Source of the DNA: Leptodontidium sp. MPI-SDFR-AT-0119
Lineage: Eukaryota; Ascomycota; Leotiomycetes; Helotiales; Leptodontidiaceae
Assembly: GCA_020726505.1 (NCBI GenBank)
Contig: JAHLEZ010000044.1
Span: 248,001 to 312,000 of the forward strand
Reading direction: 5' to 3'
Length of the DNA stretch: 64,000 nt
In this document: positions 33,594 through 43,288 of the stretch, piece by piece
Position numbering within the stretch: the stretch's first letter is position 1
Layout: each line of letters opens with the position of its first letter
Translations under genes and position numbers: made by a program
The notes under the pieces: generated by a model
Told to the model about the DNA's origin: nothing
Databases searched by the model: none
Seen by the model: the letters and a program-made list of their open reading frames with translations, nothing else

Positions 33594-34208
33594 ATGCCAC
33601 AAGATTCTTTGTCGTACAGTGAATGGGCGAATGAAGACGAAAAGCAGGCATATCTAAATGCTACAAGCCTGTTAAGTATATCTTTGCCAGATAAGAAATG
33701 GCTCTATGAAGACGAAAGGAAGGCATTTCTAGAAGCCGTAAAATTTGTCGCAGACTCAACAAGAAGCCCCGACAAGCTTCTTAGAGATGGCATCGGTCAT
33801 CTAGTCGGCAACAAGTCTGATTCAATATGTCTTATTGAGACGACTAATTCTCCCGGAGGTGCATTAGTGGGAGATAAACCAAGCTGCTTTGTATCTTGTT
33901 CCACGAGTCCGGTATCTGTCGGAAACTTTCTTGGCATCTTGCCAGGATATTTGAGGTATCGGAATTTTCCAGATACTCAAACATCTACTCCCGGTGTCTG
34001 CGAGGTCTGGCTGGACACATCACGTTTTATAGCACCGCTCAATCGGATGAAAATCGCAACGTCCAGCGAAGACAGCAATATCGCCTTATGTTGGGAGGCA
34101 GTAAACGAAAAGGGAGGGAACTTTTGTGATTATTAGAGAGTGAGGGTTCATGCTAGAAGATCGATCTTGCCAATGGAACCCTTTGTTCGAGAGAATTTCT
34201 GTAGGTAG
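33594..34208 (+). pseudogene. Conserved hypothetical gene with TAG in place of Trp
   Basis: From ATG 33594 (MPQDSLSYSEWANEDEKQAY) the frame is open to TAG at 34134-34136. It then continues for 23 codons to TAG at 34206-34208. The read-through reads RVRVHARRSILPMEPFVREN, which fits a family I recall where Trp precedes a WRVxV...RxIxPxE-type ending. TGG to TAG is a single G-to-A change, compatible with RIP leakage or ordinary mutation. Central features are a block of small residues (LPGYLRYRNFPDTQTST) and VWLDTSRFIAPLNRMK. Function is unknown. A 181-residue truncated product could still be made. Confidence 0.5.
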
Positions 34209-34614
34209 TAGAGAGACTTAGAAAGTTGGATGGGCAGGAAGGGAACCGAGGCAGATGGAGGCGGAGGAGAGCTTGGCGCAAGAGGGGGTGGGAGGAGGGG
34301 ATCGGAAAAGTAGATTATTTTTATGCGAAGTAAGTTCGTCTCGTGGGATATGTTGCAAATCAGACGGGGGAGGAGAGAATGGAGATGTTAATGTGATTAT
34401 AGCGTTAGGAGTGACGAGGCCTGATCCGCGAGCAAGGAGGAAGAGGAATACGGATATGATAGCTATTGATGTCCGTTTGCAATCTCGATTCGGACTCGTC
34501 TCAATGCTTCCATGACAGGTGAGCACTCGGCAGACACTCGGATGCCGGGCTGCGATATAATTCATATCCTCAAAAATACCAAGTATGGAGTGTTTCTATC
34601 TTGATCAAGGCACT
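34209..34614. other. No recognised gene
   Basis: Purine-rich sequence with overlapping open frames on both strands and no motif. It is probably the intergenic region between two convergent genes. Confidence 0.35.
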
Positions 34615-35771
34615 TCAGCCCCTTTTCTTCGCCCAATAGGGATGCTTCTTCCGACCATCATTCCGAGTCTTGGTAAAGTCCTGCCTCTCCAACGCATCAG
34701 CCTGAATCTTCCAAACAGGAATCGCCAACTCAATAAGCTTAGGACCAAACTCAGCCAGCACTTTTATTACAGCCTCAACATCCATATCAGGATCCTTTTC
34801 TCCTGTTTCTTTATCACCACCAAATGTCGCACGAGACCAACTCTTCTTCCACTCTTCCAACGCAGCGTTTACACTCTCAGCCTCCGGTTGTACATTCTTA
34901 GCCACGAGGTAGAAAGTGGATCGAACAGCATGTTTCTTGTATGGTTTGAACAACTGGATATTTGCAAATGAGTTGAATTGGCGAAGTAGATGTACTACGT
35001 CCCAGGCATCTGGTCTGCGAAGTAAGACAGCGATTGTCCCTCCCGGAATGATCCGCTGCATAGCTAGGATGAGCTGAGATGTCGTCGACGCGTTCGTTCG
35101 AATTCTTGTCTGTGCTCAGATCGCTCATGACTCCTGAGAACGGCACCGCCACAGAAAATGAGCTGGAAGCCATGATCAACGAAGGGGCGCTCAGTGAGAA
35201 AGAGGGAGTGGTCAAGATGACTTGTTGGAATGGTCCCGATGCCGAACTCACTCGCGAGCATGGTGATGTCCATAAATTTGACGTATTCGGCAGACAATGT
35301 GAACCAGTTTTTGTAACCACCAATTTCGGGAGGGAGAGTGATGCCATAGGCGATCGCGTCCAGGTTACACTTCAAGGTGCCCCACGTGAAGCCGCCTGGT
35401 GCCATGCATATGTCCAGTACCTGGAATGGTTGAACACCAAGGTCTCCTGGGGTCAGAGCGCTTGTTTTCGCCTGCATTTCCTCCGCGATTTGCTTTGTCA
35501 TATCGTAGAATGCTTGCGCTGCAACCTCTGTGGCTGTGTCCGATTGTTCCCGTCGATTCTGCCAATATCTGTCTCCTTCGGGATTGTCCCAACCCTGAAA
35601 TGGTATTAATAAGTGGCCAAAATTGATGTTGATGCACGGAGCTGGTGCGACTACCTTCTTCCTAACTGCCTCGAGCCGTACGAAAGTTGGACTGTGCTTA
35701 GCCAGATATTCTGCTACAGTTCTGTTTGGGCCAGTCGACAAACTAAGTATGTCTCGTCGTAGTTCTGACAT
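34615..35771 (-). pseudogene. FtsJ/RrmJ-type SAM methyltransferase, one frameshift
   Basis: The N-terminal frame (35771-35064) starts MSELRRDILSLSTGPN and contains the SAM-binding motif LDICMAPGGFTWG and a GITLPPEIGG segment, as in the fungal FtsJ-like methyltransferase family. The C-terminal frame (to the stop at 34615) continues SQLILAMQRIIPGGTIAVLL and HAVRSTFYLVAKNV, completing the Rossmann core, and ends in a basic tail (KKHPYWAKKRG). The two are offset by one base near 35090 (around CGAACGAACG). No intron with usual borders resolves it, so this is an indel or a sequencing error. RNA methylation is the family role; the substrate of fungal-only members is unknown. It diverges from the STAND fragment at 36070, sharing about 300 bp of upstream DNA. 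Confidence 0.65.
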
Positions 35772-36069
35772 GGCAAATTTGCTAGAATTCGTCTGACACT
35801 AAAGAGAAGAATCAGTGTGAAGAACACAGGAGCCTGTAAGTGTGTAGCCAGAATACGCCATCGGAATATCACGGATGCCATTACAGTAGAGTATTTTGAC
35901 GACGAAGGCGCGATACCAGCTGAGTGTGTCGATGTCGTTCGCAATCCTCAGCCGCAATGGCTTGCGCCAACCCCTCCAGTTAGATTAAACGGCGCCTCCA
36001 AAGTCTCAGCTCAACTCAAGGTTAACTTCCTCGTTTTACTCCCAATCCCGCCTGTTTTAACAACGCAAA

Positions 36070-36443
36070 TGGCTGATCCTCTCAGTATTACCGCTAGTGT
36101 CGTGGGTATCGTTGTGCCAGCCTTACACGCCACACGACTACTTCCAGAAGATCTGCAGCAGCTCAAAGATGCGCCAAAAACCATCAAGCGCCTAGTAGAA
36201 GATGTGCGGTCTGTCGATACCGCACTCGAATTGCTCCAAAGTGTAGAGAAGAGAGAATGGGACTTACTTGGTACAGGAGTGGCTGAGAAGGCAGAAACAA
36301 TGATTAGTAGCAGCACGCAAGCATGCAACCTTTTCAGGGCCGATCTCCAGAAGTGGACAAGACACTCAGAAGATAGAAAGCTAGCATGGCTGGACCGAGC
36401 AAATTTGGGATTCTTCAAGAAAGACCAAGTTAAAGCCATGTAG
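36070..36443 (+). CDS. STAND/NLR N-terminal domain fragment
   Basis: ATG 36070 begins MADPLSITASVVGIVVPALH. This is the typical start of the fungal N-terminal domain of STAND proteins (PigL_N/SesA-like group), helical and membrane-prone. Later segments KDAPKTIKRLVEDVRSVDTA and SSSTQACNLFRADLQKW fit the same family. The frame stops at TAG 36441-36443, then reads on for 19 codons (EQLQSCKLAINLIVGVATL) to a second stop. No NACHT or NB-ARC domain follows. It is either a stand-alone signalling domain of 124 residues or, more likely, the surviving head of an NLR-like gene. Confidence 0.6.
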
Positions 36444-36579
36444 GAGCAGCTTCAAAGCTGTAAGCTCGCTATCAACCTCATTGTCGGCGTTGCAACCTTG
36501 TAGGTAGCTTCAGTTTGTCTATCCCGTCGGCTGGCAGATGCTGCCAAATAGTATATGCAAAATCGCAGGGCGGAGCATA

Positions 36580-36614
36580 AAAAGTGCGAATCGCTTAATT
36601 CGATTCGCACTTTT
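36580..36614. other. Perfect 14-bp hairpin
   Basis: AAAAGTGCGAATCG (36580-36593), a 7-base loop CTTAATT, and CGATTCGCACTTTT (36601-36614). It lies between two genes that converge on it, about 260 bp downstream of the HET gene stop on the minus strand. Confidence 0.7.
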
Positions 36615-36873
36615 ATCACACCTCCCGAAATTCACATACAGGCCATTGATTGTCCCGTCATCCGCCGCACCGACCATGAATAGATGATAATTCAAAAGAA
36701 GATAAGCTCGTTTGTGTTGCAATTTGATAGTAATTCCTGTAGGCGGAGGGCAATTCATCATCCTTGATGGGAAGGTCTTAAGGAAGCATTTAATAGTTGA
36801 AGTTGCACCCATTGATGATGTGTAAGAATTCCTACTTCAAGCGACACAGCATCTGACTTCGTTTACAACACTA

Positions 36874-38845
36874 TTACTCTAATATCACCTCTTCAGCTAT
36901 CACCAAGTCCCAGTTTAGGTTATCATCTTTAAATAACCCGACCCTTTGATACCTATTGCTCTCCTGCTTTTGCACAATGATGCAAACACTGGATTTTGAG
37001 AGTCCAACAACGTTTACAGCGAGAAGGAGTATACGAGAGTTCTCGTCTAGCTTCGTGGAAGTGTAATCAAATATTGGTTTGTACCTTCGAGGTAATGTGA
37101 ATATATCCTCAGGTATTTCCATCAGTTTTGTAGAAATACGCAAAGTTGCTTCTGTGACTTCTCCGAAAGGAGCTTGCTCTGATTTCAGCTTAACTTTGTA
37201 GTCGTACAAGTCAGCGGCCACTTTGGACACCGCTCCCCCTTCTATCGAAACGTTGAAAGGTGCTGACTTCCAAGACCAGCTGGGTAAACCGATTCGTTTA
37301 TCGGTGTCAAGATGTTGGAATGGCTTAAATGGTTTATCGCCTTGGTAAGGATAACCTCGGGACCATGCAAGTTGCTGGAATATGTGACTTTTCCAAAGAC
37401 CTGCTATGTACTCGTCTTTCCAAAGGAGGCTAAGCTCCTTCACAATGCCGGATATAGCGGGAAGCCTATCCTCAAATAATGTGAAGTCACGAGCAGTGTA
37501 TTCATGAAGCAAAGTCGCCCACATTCTTTGCGGTCCGTACCAATCAGTGGATCCATGCTGTTTTTTGCTCAGGTAATTATCGAAATCTGCCTTTGTGGTA
37601 TACCCATAGCCTGCATATCCTGGTACTAGGCCCTTGAAAATGTCGGAATGACAATGCCATGTGGCCTGAAGCTTGTCGAAAACAATAACTCGCGGGCTCA
37701 GTAAGAATTCTTGGAAAGCCCAGCCGCGGCTAAAAAGAGGTTCATCCATTTCAACTTTTCTATATGTCTCTGCCGCGATATAGATAGTTCCAAAGGAGTG
37801 CTTGTCAAGATAGAGTGGAAGACGACACATCTCCCATGGTAGTCGATCCTCTAAAAAGCCATCTGTAACTCTTTTCGCATTTGCTGCAGCAATTGAGACT
37901 GTGGCGCTTTTGTAGATCTCGCCCATCGAAGAGATTTCTTGCTGTCTGTCATAGTCTGCATCTTGGATTATGCAGAGGGCATCCACCCACAGGTATCTGA
38001 TTCCAAGCTTCTTGGTGACCAAAGCAGCATCCGTTATGGTTTTTGGGAGTAGCTCCAAGGCGATTCCTTCTATCCTTGACTTGATTGTGCTTGTCGTTGT
38101 CGTCAGCTGCTGCGGCCCTCCCCAGCAGTAACTCAAAGCCACATATCGACCGCGCTGCGAGAGTTGACTAATGTGTAGTTTTATTGTTTGGCCACTGTTT
38201 CCCTCGCCAAGATCTAGAACTCTCTTTGGAAGGGCAGGGTCCTCAGCATTTGAACACTTGGTATGCTCATTTTCACACTTCCACAGCCACTCTGCCATGC
38301 CAGCGAAAGCTGATTCATGCGAGATGTCTTGAAGTGGTATGACACTAGAAATACAGGATGCGCATGGGTCGGCTTCGTAAATGGTCAGCATATGTCATAT
38401 ACTCTAGAATACTTGTAGACTGACATTTTAGAGCAAATACTTTTAGGTTAGACTCATATACCGCTCGTGAGTGAACCATAATCTTCTCAATAGGGAATCT
38501 CTCAAAAACTTGTCGAGGATTCTCGTATGACCCGATCTTCCAGTGTTGACTCTCATAATACACCTGATGATGTAAGGCTGTGATTTTCAGTCTTTCTCTT
38601 GGCATGCCGCCCAAGGCATGCTGATGGCTATACAGTGATAGAATTGCTGCGCACAAATGACAGCCATTTTTGGAACCCCTTTTTAAACCCTTCTTGGTGT
38701 GGTGCTCATAGCCTTTCGTCGACATGAAGGCCTTCAAGCCAGGCAAAGTTGTTGTCATCAACCAGCAACGATCACAGTAGAGGCTCTGATCGGGATGCTG
38801 CTGCTTCCTTCTCCTTAATCCAAGCGCTAATAGAACGGGTTCCAT
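36874..38845 (-). CDS. HET-domain (heterokaryon incompatibility) protein
   Basis: Two exons, complement 38845-38413 and 38372-36874, with a short intron 38373-38412 (donor GTATTC, branch-like GCTGAC, acceptor AAG) that keeps frame. The product is 643 residues. The N-terminal part has LYCDRCW, a typical lead-in (KNGCHLCAAIL), then AEWLWKCENEHTKC. The HET domain follows: YVALSYCWGGPQQL, LGIRYLWVDALCIIQDADYD, GEIYKSATVSIAAANAK and RGWAFQEFLLSPRVIVF. A long C-terminal region includes LPSWSWKSAP, usual for this family. No stop or deletion is seen, so the gene appears intact. HET proteins trigger cell death on non-self recognition; the partner is unknown. Lacking the intron, the reading would look frameshifted. 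Confidence 0.85.
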
Positions 38846-39035
38846 TTCCGGGGGTGTTTGATATGATATGATGTGATTTTAGGTGAAAAAATAGTTGTGC
38901 ATTTAAAGTCTATAAGTGTTGCAGGGGCTACAATGCGTGGACAATACGCCACTCACGTGTACGCTAACGCTACCTGGCCGAAACACCCCGGCGTAGTTGG
39001 GCTGCAATGCCTTTGACTACCTCGAGCACGGTAAA

Positions 39036-40216
39036 ATGCCGAAGAACAGCAAGAACAGCAAGAACGGTCCAAAAGGCAATTCGTTTGAATTGCTGAGCGA
39101 ATCGAATGATGATGAGTCGATTACTGTCGAGACTACGAGCGCCCGCGGGCGCCCTCTGAAGCGTACGCAACCGTTCGAACCCAACTCACCACCACGGCGA
39201 AGCGGACGAACTCGACCAAAGCTACGATACCCAGGCCAGCATCAGCAATATCAAGTTCCGATGAGTGGATGCAAGTTAGGGACCTCCTTGCACGCGTGGA
39301 GACTGCTCTTGCCAGCGCGGAACAGCGGGCGGAGAAGGCAGAGAAGCGCATCGAGGCCTTGGAGGAGCTTATACGAAACGAGCTTTTCCCTAGGATCGGC
39401 ACAACTCCCACTGCCAATGCCCCTTCGCCACCATCGCCTCCTTCATCTCCGCCGCCGTCTATCGCTCCTGGACAGATTCCAGGTATTGGACTCGACCTGA
39501 GTCGAGTTGCTATCCCGGAGATCAAGGAAGGGAACGCGGGGACGGTGCGCAGGCGGGTGAACGAGGCCCTCAAAGGGAAAGGTATAACCTGTTTGGGAGT
39601 CAATTCAAAGGGGAACGGCCGTTATCGGCTTCTCTTTCATGGCGACGATGTCGATAAGGTACGGAGGGACGACACTTGGCTCAGAACACACTTTAATAGG
39701 GGAACGCTGTACGGAGAGCAGTGGTATCCCATGAGGGTCGATAGGGTATATCACGAGGTGGCCACGGACGAGGTTGGCTGTACTCTCTTCGGTCGGTTGA
39801 ATGGGGTCAAGGTTCATAAGATGCGGTGGCTCGGGAATGTGTCTGTGGATAAGGAGTATCGCTCGATGGTAGTATATCTGGATACCGAGGAGGTTGACAG
39901 ACTCCTTGCAGAGATGACTGTTACTATGGCCAACGGAGAGTGTGCATACACTCGCCCATTCGTCATAGGCCGTCAACCTGCGCGATGCTATCGCTGTCAC
40001 CTTTATGGCCATCTACATTACCGTTGCCGAGCGCCAGCTCCGGTTTGTGGACAGTGTGCACTCCCGGGGCACGCGGCATCGACATGCACCTCGACGACCT
40101 TTAAGTGCGCGGCGTGTGGTGGAAAGAGCGCCCACAAGGCAACGGATTCGGGGTGTCCAGTGTATCGACGGGAGCTCGCCAAGTTACGACCATCACCATT
40201 ACATTCGTACGACTAA
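39036..40216 (+). pseudogene. LINE ORF1 (Gag-like), one frameshift
   Basis: ATG 39036 (MPKNSKNSKNGPKGNSF) starts a basic, serine-rich N-terminus. Near 39185 the reading shifts by one base into the long frame that ends at 40216. That frame has a coiled-coil-like stretch (ASAEQRAEKAEKRIEALEEL), a proline-rich linker, a folded region (MRVDRVYHEVATDEVGC), and three zinc-knuckle-like motifs at the end: CYRCHLYGHLHYRC, CGQCALPGHAASTC and CAACGGKSAHKATDSGC. This is the layout of Tad1-type ORF1. No endonuclease or reverse transcriptase follows. A 12-bp repeat CTAACGCTACCT flanks the segment (38964-38975 and 40213-40224). Confidence 0.8.
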
Positions 40217-40599
40217 CGCTACCTATTCTAGCCTATTTCAATCCAGCACAATCCCTCTACCTGCCGCACGTGGTTGCCCGCGTTTGGGTAGGTTAGCTAT
40301 TTCTGACGATTATACAGCGTTATACTTTTCATCAATTGCGATGGAAGAGAGTGGTCTTAGACCTTGGTCACGGGCTCCGGAATTGGGATAGGGTAGGCGA
40401 AGTTAAGTATGAGGGATAGAGAACGGTATAGAGAACAGACATTGGATCGCTACGGGTTTGATTGTGTAGGGCTCAGCACCGAGTTTGGACAATTCTAGTG
40501 TATGCTTAGCGGATCTTCGATAGCTGCCTGAGGGTTTCGCACCCTGTCTTGGGCGTAATAGAATTTTGTGTGTGTACCTCAAGCACGGCATCATAGAAA

Positions 40600-41035
40600 G
40601 ACCCGCGAGCAACCGACGATGCAAGAGCTCCTTATGGAGATTCGAAGTGGCTTCAAGGAAACCAGGGACATCCACGAAAAGGTCACAATCATCAAGCAAG
40701 ACTGGGACAATACACGACTAAATGGCTCACTGCCACATAACTCAAGCTCGGGCATCCGTTTTTGGGCGCAAATGGCAGCTACTAACCCCGGAATCACGAC
40801 GCTCCGTCACTCAGATCAACTGGAACCTCCACGCTCCCAAAGACGGCATCACGCTATCTTGACCGAGAGATTAAGGTCAAAGTCAGGGATAGTCACTCGA
40901 TTCTAGCTCTGCGACGGCTCACGGAAAGGATATCAAGGAGAAAATAATTCAAGCCCTCAGGGCGGAACCGGCCACCGCAGACCTCGCCAGCCAAATCACG
41001 GCAACGAAGCTCCTCAACGTTCTGCCCGACCATAT
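40600..41035 (+). pseudogene. Second LINE ORF1 fragment
   Basis: Reads MQELLMEIRSGFKETRDIHE and RFWAQMAA, then, after a shift, REIKVKVRDSHSILALRRLT and IIQALRAEPATADLASQ. This is a different Tad1-type ORF1 subfamily from the one at 39-40.2 kb. The 3' end is cut where the minisatellite begins. No zinc knuckles or ORF2. Confidence 0.6.
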
Positions 41036-41084
41036 TATCTCAAATATTGTTGTTGCTGACTTCTATCTACTTCAGCGTCATGTC

Positions 41085-41437
41085 TTACTAGTAGATTTCT
41101 ACCCCCAAGTTCTAGTTTCGGGAGCCGCCAAGTTGGCGTCTGTGTTGCCAGTAGATTCCTACTGGTAGACTGTAAACGCGGTAGACCTCTACTGGTATTA
41201 AGCCCACCCCCACTATCTTTGTGGCTCTGTAAGCTCAGTAGACTTCTACTGGTATTAAGCCCACCCCCCACTATCTTTGTAAGCTCAGTAGACTTCTACT
41301 GGTATTAAGCCAGACAACCACTATTTTTGTGGCTCTGTACGTGCAGTAGACTTCTAGTATTAAGCCCGCTCCCCCACTCTTTTTTGGGAGCCGCCCAGCT
41401 GGCGTCTGTGTTGACACTAGATTTCTTACTGGTAGTT
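41085..41437. repeat. Minisatellite with palindromic units
   Basis: Four imperfect units of about 50-58 bp, each with CAGTAGACTTCTACTG (a near-perfect palindrome) followed by GTATTAAGCCCACCCCC and CTATCTTTGTGGCTC. The array is bracketed by two copies of GGGAGCCGCC...TTGGCGTCTGTGTTG, so it lies inside a longer direct repeat of ~50 bp. Units differ by small deletions. Confidence 0.75.
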
Positions 41438-42617
41438 TTGGAATGTGGCGGCACACCAGCCTTCGAAACATGGCGCAAAACCAGGGACGCATTTGGATTT
41501 ATTCGGTGATGCAATCGCGGATTGCTTTCGAGACGTTAGCCGCGCGCCTGTAACGCTCGATGGTATCATTCCAGTCATCTCCCACGTCTTCAAAGAACAT
41601 GCACCTGAATCAACATTCTCCTCTGATTTGTCAAGGCTGAAGGCAATAAATTGTGTTGGTTGATGGGTTGCCTCGTGACCATCACTGATTGGTGCCGCGT
41701 GGTTGTACCACCTCGATTCCAAAGCTGGCGCATCGCTTGGCGGAGTGTCTTTGGCCTCCATCAAAATTTCTACGAGTTTGTGAAGAGACTTTAGACTGTC
41801 AAGCTTCGAGAAAGCAGCTTCACATGACGGTGCCCTTGTGCCCTTGGCGAAGGTTTCCATGAGCTTCCAAGATGTGTTACACAAGAGCGGGGTTAACTGA
41901 GTCGCACCTCATTATCCGGAAACGCCTTTGAAGTTCATTTTCAGACAAATTATCGCCATGGCTGCCATATTTTGCTGCCCTTCTGTTAGGCCGTACCGCC
42001 CACGATCAGTTAACCACGAGGATAAGTTCCAAGCATTTTTGCGCTGGATACCGTCTGCCAAACCATCTGTCGATGAATCCTGCGTAATCACCGACACCGC
42101 ACCATACGCCGTGCAAGTTGTGCAATAGGTTAATTATGGACTACAAGAATCGATTCGGTATTTCGTACCTACGATCGACGGCGTCCACTTTGTTGAATTG
42201 AACGAAGATAGTCTGATCAAATCAAATTTCGAGAAGCTGAATTCGTTTCTTAAGTCCCTACAATTCTACTATCACTTGTTGAGCTGGATATTTCGAAATG
42301 CTGTCTCTTTGAACGGACTCATGGACGGCGCGTACGTTGCACGAGGCTTTTGAGGCTATTTGCTTGGTTTCAAACCCCTCATTTAGCAAAGGCGCCGACT
42401 TTGGACGAATCGGGGTCAGCGCCAAATTCTGGTCTCTAGAGTAGCTCCCTGTTACAAGCCCGCCCTCGCTTAGGAGAGGTGCACGATCTGATACATGAGT
42501 TGGCACCAATGACTTCCAAGGTGCGTAAGAGCGGTGAACAAATTGACGCTCAAACCGCTTATGACAGGACCATGGTTGAGAGTTGGTGAATACACATATG
42601 ACGAGGCTGAGGTTCAC
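41438..42617 (-). other. Possible hypothetical gene, minus strand
   Basis: Open stretches at 42617-42258, 42097-41912 and 41884-41426 on the minus strand could be exons, or a decayed gene of the same orientation. The last one is 152 codons (SLKSLHKLVEILMEAKDTPP, FIAFSLDKSEENVDSG) without stops. No domain was recognised and no splice chain could be proven. Confidence 0.3.
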
Positions 42618-43288
42618 GACAACTCTCCGAAAATGCTATGTGATTTGCTTAGTCACTGTGTAATTCAGTTCACCAGGAGTATGGGATAATCAATCAATCA
42701 ATCATCACTTCTCTTCTCTCGACCGCCGCGTGCGTTGTTCCTCTAGATACCAACCAGATACCAATCCCTAACGTGTATCCTTGTTGTCACGATCTCACGA
42801 GTACAACCTTCAAGATGCTGGCCGAAGACCAATCTCGTTTGCAAAAGATTGATGAGCTATAGGTCTCTAGCATTGTCATTGCAGCTTACCTACAATTCTT
42901 TTCCTAACGTGTGTCAGCGTCACCGATTTTAGCGAGCCTCACCAAACCCCTCAAATCCGCCCCAAATCCAAAGCAGGCACCTCACCCCGCCCTTTAACTA
43001 ATTATTAAAGCTTTAAAAAAAGTTAATATAATTGAAATTAAACATAGTATTAATACATACATCGATTTCTTTTATCCTTAAGATATAACGTAGAGGTGTA
43101 AATTATAAATAGGCGATTTTCAGCCTCGCGAGTTGGTTCTCGGTCGTAATTTAAGCCGCAAACCTACGATTTTGCCCCCCTCTTCTAACTCTACAAACAA
43201 GTTCTTAAGTAATATAAAAAATAGGGATAATTTAAGATTAACATATAATAATTAATTGCATGTAATTATTAGCTTAATTTAAGGTGTA

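Noticed and set aside
33233..33622. 129-codon ORF upstream of the hypothetical gene
   Set aside because: Cysteine-rich but without a pattern, and it overlaps the true start at 33594 in another frame.
35079..35609. 176-codon plus-strand ORF
   Set aside because: It lies antisense to the methyltransferase frame, which carries the recognisable SAM motif.
38345..38413. Apparent frameshift in the HET gene
   Set aside because: A 40-bp intron with GT donor, branch-like GCTGAC and AG acceptor restores frame, so the gene is treated as intact.
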